NCBI GenBank assembly: GCA_019187405.1
Contig: JABAQZ010000028.1
Coordinates: forward strand, 1 to 55,352
Length of the DNA: 55,352 bases
DNA from: Ignavibacteria bacterium
Lineage (GTDB): Bacteria > Bacteroidota > Ignavibacteria > Tepidaquicellales > Tepidaquicellaceae
Direction of reading: 5' to 3'
Shown here: positions 45,149 to 54,716 of the stretch, piece by piece
Layout of the letters: each line of letters opens with the position of its first letter
Numbering within the stretch: the first letter of the stretch is position 1
Translations under genes and position numbers: made by a program
The notes under the pieces: model-generated
The model's database searches: none
What the model was told of the DNA's origin: nothing
What the model saw: the letters and a program-made list of their open reading frames with translations, nothing else

Positions 45149-45463
45149 TTACTTTTCTTGATTGTAACCGAGTTCTTGCAAATAATCCCATGAATAAATT
45201 CCCGTGTCATGATTATCGCCCCAAATAATCTGCACGGCATAGTTGCCGACGGGTTTAATTTCTTTTATCTCATAAAATCCTGCCGGCTTAAAGGGAGCTT
45301 TTATAGGAATATATGATTTCAGAATTACGCTTTCACCCTGACAATGAACACATGGGCATTCATCCCTTAATTTCTGCAATTTAATGTCAGATGTTCCGCC
45401 GTTTTTCCATGTGATTTCTAGTGACTGACTTTCGGTTTTTTTTATTTTTACAGGTTTATCCAT
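45149..45463 (-). CDS. DUF971 family protein
   Basis: A 104-residue cytoplasmic protein. KIKKTESQSLEITWKNG, then L..LRDECPCVHC and a late VGNYAVQIIWGDNHDTGIYSWDYL, match DUF971, the domain also found at the N-terminus of gamma-butyrobetaine hydroxylase. C36 and the pair CPCVHC may bind metal, as in Fe-S-cluster related relatives, where DUF971 proteins are often linked to Mrp/ApbC; that link is not seen here. It begins 20 bp downstream of the MFS gene stop, probably the same transcript. Its 3' side runs into the tandem array after 56 bp. Confidence 0.88.
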   Translation of the reverse strand: MDKPVKIKKTESQSLEITWKNGGTSDIKLQKLRDECPCVHCQGESVILKSYIPIKAPFKPAGFYEIKEIKPVGNYAVQIIWGDNHDTGIYSWDYLQELGYNQEK

Positions 45464-45483
45464 ATTGAATCGTTAATAGAATT

Positions 45484-46725
45484 TTATTTGCTGTCAATTA
45501 AAATGCTGTCTTTAATCAAAACTTCCTCCGCATCTGATTTCTTTTTTGATGTTTCCTTTAGATTAAAAAATATAAGCGCTGCATTTATCAAAAGCATTAT
45601 ACCTGCAATGAAAAAAATATCTTTTACGGGAAAAATAAAAAGCAGTAGTGTACACAGAAGCGGTCCAACAAGATTTCCAAATAGCGTAAAGCTCGAAGCA
45701 ATACCCATAACTCCGCTTTTACGGTTATCAGAAATGTTTTTATTGATGTATGCATACAGCACGGGAATTATACCGCCGATGCATAAACCGAGAAAAGCCC
45801 TGACAGGAAAAAGAAGATACGGATTCATTATAAAGGTATGAATAATATAGGCAATGCCCGCGCCGATAATTGCAAAGAGCAGATTTTTTCTAAAACCTTT
45901 TTTATCTATTCTTTTACCCCAGACAGGAGAAGATATAACGCTGAAAATTCCAAGTGTACCGAATATTGCTCCGGTAAGAGTTGATACAAATTCAGTATTT
46001 TTAATCATAGATTCAACGAACAATGCGAATACTGGAACAGCTATGGAAATAGAAATCTGAATCAGAGTTACAGAAACCATGGCGGTAAGTATTCCTTCCT
46101 TTTTGAAAACATATTTGAAGTTATCGAAAACAGTGAATAATTTTTTCACCTGACTTGAAGGGGGTTCCTTTACATTGAAAATAACGAGCGCTCCGCTGAT
46201 TAAACACATGGCAGATGTAATATAGAATACAGATCTGTAAGACATAAAATCTGCAATGAAACCGCCGATAAAAGGACCGATCACTGTACCCGAAGAAATT
46301 GAAGTCTGCAAAACGCCGATTGCATAACCGGATTTTTCTCCGGGTGTGCCGGAGGAAACAAGAGCCAGCGCTGCTGCAATGAATCCGCTGATAGCTCCCT
46401 GAACCATTCTGAAAATAAAAAGCTGCTCGACATTTGCCGACAACGCAATTAGAAATTGTGAAACAGCAAGACCGAAAATTGCTCTAAGCACCATGGTTTT
46501 TTTACCGAATTTATCACCGAGAACTCCCCAAACCGGAGTAAGCAGAAAGGATAGAATAAACGGTCCACTGAAGATAATTCCGCTCCAGTGTTCAAGTGAT
46601 TCCGTATCGGTAACACCGAGTTCGCGAATATAAAAAGGTAAAAACGGAATTACCATGTTCATACCCACCATTGCAACAAACTGCGCCACCCAGATGCTGT
46701 AAAGATTTTTTTTCCAGACTTCCAA
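45484..46725 (-). CDS. Major facilitator superfamily transporter (TetA/multidrug type)
   Basis: A 413-residue membrane protein with about 12 hydrophobic helices. MFS motif A after helix 2 reads VWGVLGDKFGKKTMVLRA, and motif C-like GPFIGGFIADFMSYR follows helix 5, typical of drug:H+ antiporters. The second half repeats motif A as WGKRIDKKGFRKN. The substrate is unknown; MdtG- or TetA-like efflux is a reasonable guess. The start is ATG 46725. A hairpin in its leader (46757-46815) could affect expression. DUF971 lies just downstream. Confidence 0.9.
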   Translation of the reverse strand: MEVWKKNLYSIWVAQFVAMVGMNMVIPFLPFYIRELGVTDTESLEHWSGIIFSGPFILSFLLTPVWGVLGDKFGKKTMVLRAIFGLAVSQFLIALSANVEQLFIFRMVQGAISGFIAAALALVSSGTPGEKSGYAIGVLQTSISSGTVIGPFIGGFIADFMSYRSVFYITSAMCLISGALVIFNVKEPPSSQVKKLFTVFDNFKYVFKKEGILTAMVSVTLIQISISIAVPVFALFVESMIKNTEFVSTLTGAIFGTLGIFSVISSPVWGKRIDKKGFRKNLLFAIIGAGIAYIIHTFIMNPYLLFPVRAFLGLCIGGIIPVLYAYINKNISDNRKSGVMGIASSFTLFGNLVGPLLCTLLLFIFPVKDIFFIAGIMLLINAALIFFNLKETSKKKSDAEEVLIKDSILIDSK

Positions 46726-46756
46726 TCAGAAATGAATTTTATATAAGTTAAAAATG

Positions 46757-46815
46757 AAAAAGAGTTTAATAAATGATAAAGTAAGTGGAGATTATTGGGA
46801 GGTTAAACTCTTTTT
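46757..46815 (-). promoter_or_regulatory. Leader hairpin (attenuator-like) before the MFS gene
   Basis: AAAAAGAGTTTAA (46757-46769) is the exact complement of TTAAACTCTTTTT (46803-46815), 13 bp around a 33-base loop. On the minus strand the second arm ends in a U-run about 32 bases before the MFS start codon, so the structure resembles an intrinsic terminator placed in the leader. Confidence 0.4.
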
Positions 46816-47605
46816 GCATTCATTCCGGTAAAGGGCATGATCATTAAGAAATAGAAATAATTAGAGCGGATATCTTTAAAGCTGATTTGAAGTTACTCAA
46901 AAATATAATTTGTTTACTTATAGATTCCATTTTAAATTTTTTAGAATAGTACAATCAATGAGAATCAATCTTATTTTAAATTAAGATTACGGGATGCCCG
47001 ATAATTATCATTTTGTTTTGTACCTTTAACTAAAAATTATTTCTGATACAAATGACCGGTTTAAATTCCAGATCTATAACTTAAGATACTTTTTATTTAA
47101 ACATCATTTGTAAAAAGGTTAGATCTTATTCTTGCGATTCAAAGCCATCTGAATTTACAAAACAATTTAAGTAATTTTGACTACGGGAAGGAAGAATCTT
47201 TTATGACAAAGTAAGTAATTCTTGATCTTTGCTAAACGTCTTGTCAAGTATTGTATCTATAATGATTAACAACGAATATTTACCTATTGATTTATTATAA
47301 TTTAAATCAAAATAATTATACAACTTGTAACAATATTTTTGTTTTAAACATAAATTCCAGTTCTATTCCAACTGCAATATAAGTTGCAGTTTGTCCTGTG
47401 AGATACAGGAGCATTTGAAATCATCAACTACATTGTTGTTTTATATCTTTTAAACTTTAGCACATGTTGGACAAAAATTTCTAAAACAAATAGAATTTAT
47501 ATATGCAAATAAGGTGGTTTTGAAAAATAGTATCTTCATAAAAACTATTTAACTGTTTTATTTTGCTTATAGTATTTTGCGTTGCGTAACTTCAGTAATT
47601 AAATA

Positions 47606-47637
47606 AAAAAGCTGAATCATAACAGATTCAGCTTTTT
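47606..47637 (-). terminator. Terminator after the 1389-residue secreted protein gene
   Basis: AAAAAGCTGAATC (47606-47618) pairs perfectly with GATTCAGCTTTTT (47625-47637) around a 6-base loop, about 90 bases beyond the gene's stop; U-run on the minus strand. Confidence 0.8.
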
Positions 47638-47723
47638 GAAAAAATTTATATTCTAAAGGTTATTTAGAAAGATTAAATCTACTTGGTTAAATTAAATATT
47701 AAGATTCCTAATTTAAAATTAAA

Positions 47724-50700
47724 TCACGGTCTTGCCATGCTTACAAAATTAGCCGCATTGTTATCCACAATAAGTGCATCCGATCCATCAACAAATCTGT
47801 CACCGTTAAGATCAGCAATAACATAGCCTGTTTCGAAATCTGCAGATGAGTTATCGACAACAATTCCGTCACTTCCGTCTATGAATCCATCCTGAAGCAT
47901 ATCACCGCTGTATATGCAAAATTTTGTACTCTTTTGGATCATATTGTTTCCGAATGCTTTTGTAATGCTGTCGGTAAAATCATAATTAAAAGGGCTTCCC
48001 AATGTAAATGACTGACCTCCGGATTTACTCCATGTTTCAAGTGCATTCCTGTGTATTAACTGTATGTAATAAGTACCCGATGGCGCATTTGCAAACAAAT
48101 AACTTCCCGTATAATTGACCGAATCAATTACAGACTTTGCAGAATCCACAACTGCAAAAGGCGATGTGTTATTTCTTAAATATGCTCTGACGGTATCTCT
48201 TATATTAAGGTGAGTTGTTGAAACATTATAAAATCCTTCGATGATTATTTTTAACTGAGATGCAACTGCGGTAGGGGAAGATGCAGACCATCTTGAATAT
48301 GCATCAATTGAACCGAGTGTTATTGTATTTGCAGCTGTATTCACGGTTCCTCCTCTAGGCGTCCATGTGCTTCCTGAATTTGTTGATCTGTATAATGACA
48401 ATGCTGATTCGATTTTTCCGTTAAGTTCTGATTCATCAAATTTGAAAACAAGAGTTGCGTTAAGTCCGGTGTTTGTTGTAGGAGCAATGTCAAAATATCT
48501 TGAAATGCTTGTAGCGCCTGATAAGCCGCTTTGAATTGTATGACCTCTTCTTATTTCCGTGCTTCCCAAATTTACGGAAGTTGTCAATATTGCACCGAGA
48601 CCTGCAACATTAAGCGAAGAAGGTGCATTAAGATTTCTTGTTGTAGTAATATATCCTGAAGCGCCGTAAACAGTATTGCCGGCAGTTTCATTAAGATAAC
48701 CGTTTGTCGGGGAGAGTGTTATGATCTGACCGTTGAGATTAAGATCGCCAAGTAAAACCGAAAGAGTATCGTTTATGGTAACTGCTCCGGATAAGAATGT
48801 ACCTGCTGAATTATTTATTCTTAATTTATTATATGTAATGTTTGATGTGGAAATATTTTGAGAAGCTGTTCCATTGTATTCTACAGCACCGGATGATGTA
48901 TTGAATGTTCCGCTGTTGCCAATCGGATTTGATGCTTTTAATAATAAATTAAAAGTGGAAATATTGAATGTCCCACCTGCATTAACGGTAACGCTTGACA
49001 TCTGATGATTGCTGCTTAAAGTTACAATTGCACCGTTTAAAACATTTGCATTTGTTGACCATGAGCCAGTTCCGGAAAGAGTATGAGATCCTGATTCAAA
49101 ATAGAATTCATTAAAACTTACAGTTCCGTTATTTACAAAATTTGCTCCATACATTCTGAAAGCCGGAGCAGAAGAAGCAGATATTGTTCCGTTATTTGTA
49201 ACGTTGTTGTTTGCACGCAAAGTGTATGATCCGTTAGGGCTGCTTAAAGTAGCTCCTGCATCAACAGTAATAGTACCGTTAACTGCACCGACATAAGGTG
49301 AATTATTATCATAAATATAAGTTGTACCGGTATTGACAATCAACGGCGCGTTAAAGCTGCATCCTGCTTTGCTAACCAAGTTTGTTGAACCCTGTGTTCT
49401 GAAAGTACCAGAATTAGAAACGGTTGATCCGCTGTAAAAATAATTTGTTGCAGTTGTTGTAAATACAAAAGAATTCGGATTTAAAGTCCCGCCTGAATTT
49501 ACGGAGAAACTTGATGTAGGAGCAATTGTTAAATTACTTCCTAATGATACATTCCCTAAACTGCCGATGGAAATATTTTGATTCGTGAAAGTTCCGGCAC
49601 CTGAAACAGTTGTTGTCGAATCGAAATCAAGTGATATGTTTGAGATAGAGCTGTTATTGACAAAAGAATTTCCTTTCATTCTGAATGAGCTGAATCCGCT
49701 TACTGTTCCGTTTAAAGTTACTGTGTTGTTTGCCTGTAAAGTGTAACCGCCGTTTGCTAAAGTAACCGAAGATCCTGCATCTACAGAAAAAGGTCCATTG
49801 AATACACAATAGTAAGGTGACTGATTATTATAAATTAATGCTGTGCCGGTATTAACTTTAAAAGGCGCATTGAAACTTGAATTGTTGTTATTAATTATAG
49901 TAACAGATGACTGAGTCTGAAACAGTCCTGAATTAGACACAGTTCCGCCTGTAGCTGTATTAAATGTCCCGGAATTAAAAGTTAAAGTTCTTGTATTTGG
50001 ATTCAATATTCCCCCTGAGTTGACTGTAAATCCAGAAGAAGGTGAAAACGTAATGTTGTTTGCCAAGGAAACATTACCGGGAGAATTTATTACTATACTC
50101 TGACAGGTATAAGCTCCCGTTCCTGACAGCGATGTAGTAGAATCAAAAGTTAAAGTCTGACATGATACAGAGCTGTTATTCACAAAGGAAGCTCCTCTCA
50201 TGCGAAAATTGGCTCCGCCCAAAGGTGAAGTAATTGTACCGTTGTTTATTACAGTATTCATTGCCTGAGTTGTATATCCTCCGTTTGCTTGAGTCAACAC
50301 AGCGCCGGCATCAACAGTGATTGTTCCGCTAAATACAGCATAATAAGGTGACTGATCGTTATAAGCAGTCAATGTTCCCGTATTTACTTTAATTGCACTG
50401 TTAAATGTAGAGCCATTCCTGAACATGAATACTACATTATTCTGTGACTGCATTGTTCCAGCATTTACTCCGACTCCTGAAACCACCGCTCCTGTATTTA
50501 AAATAAAAGCACCTGAACTGAATGTAAATGTTTTTGATCCCGGATTGAAGATCCCGCCGTTGTTAATTGTAAAATTTGATCCCGGAGAGAAAGTAACGTT
50601 TGTGATCAATGTTACATTTCCCGTTGCACCGATTGTAATTGTGCTGCTTGTGTAAGAACCAGTGCTTGTTACAGAAGTAACCGAGTCAAACTGAAAATTA

Positions 50701-51893
50701 GTTGAAGTAATTGCACCGTTGTTTGTCAGAGAAGCACCTCTCATGATAAAATTATTTCCGGTAATAGTACCGTTATTTATTGTGTTTCCATAAGAACGGT
50801 TTGAATATCCCCCGGATTGTGTGGTTAGCACTGCTCCTGCATCTACAGTAATAGTACCATAAAAATTTGCTATATAAGGAGGAGAGTCATCGTTTGAAGT
50901 AGTTGTTCCCGTATTTACTTTTAACGGAGCATTAAAGTTTGAACCCTGTCTTATTCTCAAACTAACTGTACTCTGGGTCTGAAAAATACCGGAATTTAAA
51001 ATTGTTCCGCCGTTTAAGAGATAGAATGTTCCACTGTTAATAGTCAGAGTTCTTGTATTTGGATTTAATACGCCGCCGTTATTAATTGTAAAAGTTGACG
51101 TTGGAGAAAATGTAAGATTATTCGACAGTGAGACTCTTCCGGTATTTGTAATAGAAATATCGGAAGGATTATATGCGCCTGTACCAGATAAAGCAGTAGT
51201 ATCGTCAAAATTCAGATTTCCTGCTCGAATGGAATCATTATTTACCAAAGATGAGCCGCTCATTATAAAAGTGCCGGAAGAATTTCCCGAAGTAATGTCT
51301 CCGTTATTAGTCAAGCTTCCAAGAGATTGAACTGAATATCCGCCTGCTCTCACATTCAATACTGCACCTGCGTCAATTGTAATTGCGCCACTGTATACAG
51401 CTTTATAAGGAGACCCTTCATCGTAAGATGTTGTTTTACCTGTATTGACTTTTAAAGCAACGGAAAAAATTCCTGTGCTTCTAATATTTATACTTACATC
51501 AGCACCCTGCGTTTGAAAAGTGCCTGTTCCTGATACTGTGCCACCCGGATTAAGCTGTAAATCTTCACCTGCTCCGTCTTTTAGAGTAAAAGTGATACCG
51601 CTATTTACGGATAGTATTCCTCCTGCATTAACAGTCAGCTGGTCAGCAGAAACGTTTACAGTGACAGTAACCGTATTTGTATTTTGGATTGTAATTGCTC
51701 CGCTGGTTTCAGTTGGTGTACTTGTTGCAGCAATCCATGTACCGCCGGAGTTTGTAGACATTTGCCAGGTGGATAAAGCATTCCAGTTTCCGGAAGCTAT
51801 GCTTCTGAAATATTCATTTGCAGCATCTGCAAAATTGTTTGAAAGAAATAATATTGAAAATAATATTCCCGCTTTGAGTATTAAATTTCTCAT
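47724..51893 (-). CDS. Large secreted repetitive beta-rich protein with dockerin-like C-terminus (1389 aa)
   Basis: Residues 1-24 are a signal peptide (AGILFSILFLSNNFADA). Next comes a region with YFRSIASGNWNALSTWQ, a common opening of Bacteroidota surface proteins. Five modules of roughly 170 residues follow, each opening NTGT..Y...SPY.A..G.ITVDAGAVL and containing NNGTI, F.MRGASFVNN and FSP.S.FTINNGG.LNPN; they suggest a beta-helix stalk. The end has two calcium-loop motifs (DMLQDGFIDGSD, DLNGDRFVDGSD), a dockerin type I-like pair, and closes NFVSMARP. No type A sorting domain is present. A strong Shine-Dalgarno site (AAAGGAG) precedes ATG 51893. Role: likely adhesin or surface layer component. 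Confidence 0.85.
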   Translation of the reverse strand: MRNLILKAGILFSILFLSNNFADAANEYFRSIASGNWNALSTWQMSTNSGGTWIAATSTPTETSGAITIQNTNTVTVTVNVSADQLTVNAGGILSVNSGITFTLKDGAGEDLQLNPGGTVSGTGTFQTQGADVSINIRSTGIFSVALKVNTGKTTSYDEGSPYKAVYSGAITIDAGAVLNVRAGGYSVQSLGSLTNNGDITSGNSSGTFIMSGSSLVNNDSIRAGNLNFDDTTALSGTGAYNPSDISITNTGRVSLSNNLTFSPTSTFTINNGGVLNPNTRTLTINSGTFYLLNGGTILNSGIFQTQSTVSLRIRQGSNFNAPLKVNTGTTTSNDDSPPYIANFYGTITVDAGAVLTTQSGGYSNRSYGNTINNGTITGNNFIMRGASLTNNGAITSTNFQFDSVTSVTSTGSYTSSTITIGATGNVTLITNVTFSPGSNFTINNGGIFNPGSKTFTFSSGAFILNTGAVVSGVGVNAGTMQSQNNVVFMFRNGSTFNSAIKVNTGTLTAYNDQSPYYAVFSGTITVDAGAVLTQANGGYTTQAMNTVINNGTITSPLGGANFRMRGASFVNNSSVSCQTLTFDSTTSLSGTGAYTCQSIVINSPGNVSLANNITFSPSSGFTVNSGGILNPNTRTLTFNSGTFNTATGGTVSNSGLFQTQSSVTIINNNNSSFNAPFKVNTGTALIYNNQSPYYCVFNGPFSVDAGSSVTLANGGYTLQANNTVTLNGTVSGFSSFRMKGNSFVNNSSISNISLDFDSTTTVSGAGTFTNQNISIGSLGNVSLGSNLTIAPTSSFSVNSGGTLNPNSFVFTTTATNYFYSGSTVSNSGTFRTQGSTNLVSKAGCSFNAPLIVNTGTTYIYDNNSPYVGAVNGTITVDAGATLSSPNGSYTLRANNNVTNNGTISASSAPAFRMYGANFVNNGTVSFNEFYFESGSHTLSGTGSWSTNANVLNGAIVTLSSNHQMSSVTVNAGGTFNISTFNLLLKASNPIGNSGTFNTSSGAVEYNGTASQNISTSNITYNKLRINNSAGTFLSGAVTINDTLSVLLGDLNLNGQIITLSPTNGYLNETAGNTVYGASGYITTTRNLNAPSSLNVAGLGAILTTSVNLGSTEIRRGHTIQSGLSGATSISRYFDIAPTTNTGLNATLVFKFDESELNGKIESALSLYRSTNSGSTWTPRGGTVNTAANTITLGSIDAYSRWSASSPTAVASQLKIIIEGFYNVSTTHLNIRDTVRAYLRNNTSPFAVVDSAKSVIDSVNYTGSYLFANAPSGTYYIQLIHRNALETWSKSGGQSFTLGSPFNYDFTDSITKAFGNNMIQKSTKFCIYSGDMLQDGFIDGSDGIVVDNSSADFETGYVIADLNGDRFVDGSDALIVDNNAANFVSMARP

Positions 51894-52278
51894 TTTGATT
51901 TCTCCTTTCTGAGGTTATTTATAAAAGTTAAATAAAACAATTTTCAGGTAGTAAGCATTTAATTTTATGGGTAGTGGCGCTGACAGAAATTTAACTCCGG
52001 TCTTCAAACCAAACAACCCTGCATCTCCTCGTTATTTAAAAAAACCACAATTCACCTTTGGTAGAATTTGTTACATAATCCGGAATTCTCGTTCTGTGTA
52101 TTTTCATTCTTAAATATATTGTTAATCTTATGTTCGATTCTATAGTCAAGCAATACCGTTGAAAAAATCTAATTAACTTTTTATCTATTTTTATTATTGT
52201 CATCATAACTTAATAAAATTGAAACGGTAATAAAATATGAATTATTGTTATCAATTAGTGAAAATGTATTAATTATAA

Positions 52279-52357
52279 ATCATTCCCGCATTATTGAGAC
52301 ATTTTATCGACAAACGTATGGCGTACGATGAAAGATAATGTATGATACGGGAATGAT
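52279..52357. repeat. Long imperfect palindrome with a partial inverted copy nearby
   Basis: ATCATTCCCG (52279-52288) is matched by its complement at 52348-52357, and the flanking interior pairs imperfectly as far as CGAT on each side. ATGGCGTACGATGAAA (52318-52333) reappears inverted at 52381-52398 as TTTCATCG-TT-TACGCCAT. Role unknown: a folded RNA, a protein-binding site or a short transposon remnant. Confidence 0.5.
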
Positions 52358-53006
52358 ATTATATAAAAACAAGGTTTTTGTTTCATCGTTTACGCCATTT
52401 GATACAAAATTATGCAGTGATGAAATATAAGTCAAAGAATAATTATCCTGCTTTTAGAAAAACATTGCAACTGTTAATGGGAAAAATGATGTAAAATATT
52501 TAAATCTTATTCATTATTGTGGATTTTCCAAAAAATTGTTTAGAATTTTTTTTAAAAGGTAACTAAATTTTTATGTAACACATTGATTCAAAATTAAAAT
52601 AAAACGGACTAATGCAAAGATAGTTCGCTGACTTATAATTAATGTAAATATAGAATTTGATTAAACAGTTAATTATTATTTACAAAAAATCGAAGCAAGA
52701 ATATCATTTAGGTATAAAAGAAAGATATGAAAGGGAAATAAGAAAGAAAGGAAACTGATACCGGATGAATATTGCACTGTATGTAAGTACAATGGAATAT
52801 GTATTAAGAATTTTGAATTATCAATAAAAGCAAGTTCAGAAAAGAAATATTACAAAAGAAAAATAGCTGCTTCTATGGTTACACTTTAATTTTTTGTAAT
52901 AAAATGTATTTACTGTATTCATGCTTTTCAAATTTGTTGAAACAAAAAACTATATAATGAAAATGATATAAAATAATTTATTTTCATTTTAGTTATTCCA
53001 AACAAT

Positions 53007-53046
53007 ACCAATAAAAGGCAGACAGTGTACCCCGAATTTTATTGGT
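53007..53046. repeat. 10-bp inverted repeat downstream of T9SS gene copy A
   Basis: ACCAATAAAA (53007-53016) and its exact complement (53037-53046) with a 20-base loop. It lies about 50 bases beyond the stop of the gene at 53093-54103 and could act as its terminator, but no strong U-run is present. Confidence 0.35.
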
Positions 53047-53091
53047 TCAAAATTATGTTGAAACATATATAAGTGTTTCTGACATGATAAT

Positions 53092-53622
53092 TTTACTTCA
53101 TCACCATCATTCTTTTCGTCGCCGTAAAATTATTCCCGTTTCCTTCAAGAATGAGTCTGTAAAAGTATACACCGCTTGAAAGATTACTTGCGTTAACAAC
53201 TGCTTCATAGTATCCGGAAGATTTGTTTTCTTTTATGAGGTTCATTACTTCTTTTCCTGTAATATCAAATATTGTTAAACTTACTTTCCCGTCAAAAGGT
53301 AAATCGTAAGAGATCTTTGTAGCCGGATTAAACGGATTCGGATAATTCTGTGAAAGAGAAAATTTATCCGGAGCTCCGATATTAACTTCATTTGCTAAAT
53401 TGAAATACTCAAAGTTGCCGTTGAAGTCGATTTGTTTAAGGCGGTAATTATATTTTCCTGTAGAGAGATTTCTGTCTGTGAATTCATAATTGCTTGGTGA
53501 AGAAGTCGTACCTTTTCCATTTACAAAATACACTTTTGACCATTCACCATTGATCATTGATCTTTCTAAATCAAATCCCGAGTTATTTATCTCAGAAGAG
53601 GTTGACCAGTTTAAAGTTACAT
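53092..53622. repeat. Direct repeat copy A (531 bp, near-identical to 54186-54716)
   Basis: Matches 54186-54716 base for base apart from one difference (T at 53114, C at 54208), which is synonymous (Lys AAA/AAG on the minus strand). It covers the C-terminal 177 codons of the gene, including the sorting domain. Similarity falls off sharply just past 53622. Confidence 0.95.
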
Positions 53623-54103
53623 TATTACCGTAAACTAATGATGCAAATGATGAAAGTTCAACCGGCATTGCCCAGTCAAAAAACAGTACACAGGAAGGGT
53701 TTTGACCTAAATAATCGATAGCTGTAAAGAGTAAAGATCCTGCATATGGTGTAGGTGTTATCCAACTGAAGTGAATAAAACTTTCCTGACCTTCTAATAA
53801 ATGCAAAGGAAGAGAAGGAGTGAAAGAATACAATCCCGGGGGAGCCGCAGGAGTGAATGAATAACCGACATAAGTAGAAGAAAAAGCATATACATAAAAA
53901 TCAAATTCTATCAGTGAATTTACAGGAAGATTTGCTGTTTGATTGCAGGCAAAAGAAAAGGGTATTCCGTTTATAGTTGGATTCAACATTTTAAGATGAG
54001 GAGGAGGCTCAGCTCCCTCTGCAAAAGAAACAGATGAGTATGATAAAATACTCATTACAAATAAGCACAATAGAACAATAAAGTATTTTTTTGAAGTTTT
54101 CAT
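53093..54103 (-). CDS. Secreted protein with T9SS type A sorting domain (copy A)
   Basis: A 336-residue exported protein. Residues 1-28 are a signal peptide (YFIVLLCLFVMSILS, cut near VSFAEG). The first half is beta-rich and has no known family. From about VELSSF (residue 150) the common Bacteroidota linker begins: TLNWSTSSEINNSGFDLERS, then a fibronectin-like part (FNGNFEYFNLANEV). The end SLSQNYPNPFNPATKISYDL and onward to KRMMVMK is the T9SS sorting domain. The second half is nearly identical in DNA to the neighbouring gene while the first halves diverge. It is probably surface-attached; no enzyme function is apparent. Confidence 0.9.
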   Translation of the reverse strand: MKTSKKYFIVLLCLFVMSILSYSSVSFAEGAEPPPHLKMLNPTINGIPFSFACNQTANLPVNSLIEFDFYVYAFSSTYVGYSFTPAAPPGLYSFTPSLPLHLLEGQESFIHFSWITPTPYAGSLLFTAIDYLGQNPSCVLFFDWAMPVELSSFASLVYGNNVTLNWSTSSEINNSGFDLERSMINGEWSKVYFVNGKGTTSSPSNYEFTDRNLSTGKYNYRLKQIDFNGNFEYFNLANEVNIGAPDKFSLSQNYPNPFNPATKISYDLPFDGKVSLTIFDITGKEVMNLIKENKSSGYYEAVVNASNLSSGVYFYRLILEGNGNNFTATKRMMVMK

Positions 54104-54185
54104 TTTGTTTTATGTTTAATTTTGAAAAAATTTTTGTTTTAAAAATTACGGTTTAAATATAACTAACTCTGACCTGTTTGTGAAC

Positions 54186-54716
54186 TTTACTTCATCACCA
54201 TCATTCTCTTCGTCGCCGTAAAATTATTCCCGTTTCCTTCAAGAATGAGTCTGTAAAAGTATACACCGCTTGAAAGATTACTTGCGTTAACAACTGCTTC
54301 ATAGTATCCGGAAGATTTGTTTTCTTTTATGAGGTTCATTACTTCTTTTCCTGTAATATCAAATATTGTTAAACTTACTTTCCCGTCAAAAGGTAAATCG
54401 TAAGAGATCTTTGTAGCCGGATTAAACGGATTCGGATAATTCTGTGAAAGAGAAAATTTATCCGGAGCTCCGATATTAACTTCATTTGCTAAATTGAAAT
54501 ACTCAAAGTTGCCGTTGAAGTCGATTTGTTTAAGGCGGTAATTATATTTTCCTGTAGAGAGATTTCTGTCTGTGAATTCATAATTGCTTGGTGAAGAAGT
54601 CGTACCTTTTCCATTTACAAAATACACTTTTGACCATTCACCATTGATCATTGATCTTTCTAAATCAAATCCCGAGTTATTTATCTCAGAAGAGGTTGAC
54701 CAGTTTAAAGTTACAT
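54186..54716. repeat. Direct repeat copy B (531 bp)
   Basis: Second copy of the 531-bp block at 53092-53622, offset 1094 bp in the same orientation, with a single mismatch. See copy A. Confidence 0.95.

Larger units (their letters stand above)
46726..47723. other. Gene-free region of 1 kb
   Basis: AT-rich sequence between the MFS gene and the large secreted protein gene. Apart from the leader hairpin at 46757-46815 and a terminator at 47606-47637, I see no intact gene, tRNA, or recognisable mobile element. Both flanking genes point leftward (-), so the region holds the MFS promoter and the end of the large gene's transcript. Confidence 0.6.
51894..53092. other. Gene-free region of 1.2 kb with palindromes
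   Basis: AT-rich, with no intact gene. It has a long imperfect palindrome at 52279-52357 and a further inverted repeat at 53007-53046. One frame at 52731-52889 reads like protein (DEYCTVCKYNGICIKNFEL, with clustered cysteines) but has no start and sits behind a stop, so it may be a decayed gene. No tRNA is seen. Confidence 0.5.

Noticed and set aside
51894-53092. tRNA or rRNA genes in the large gaps
   Set aside because: No cloverleaf-like GC-rich block and no conserved T-loop word in a suitable context; GTTCGATTC at about 52134 lacks matching stems.
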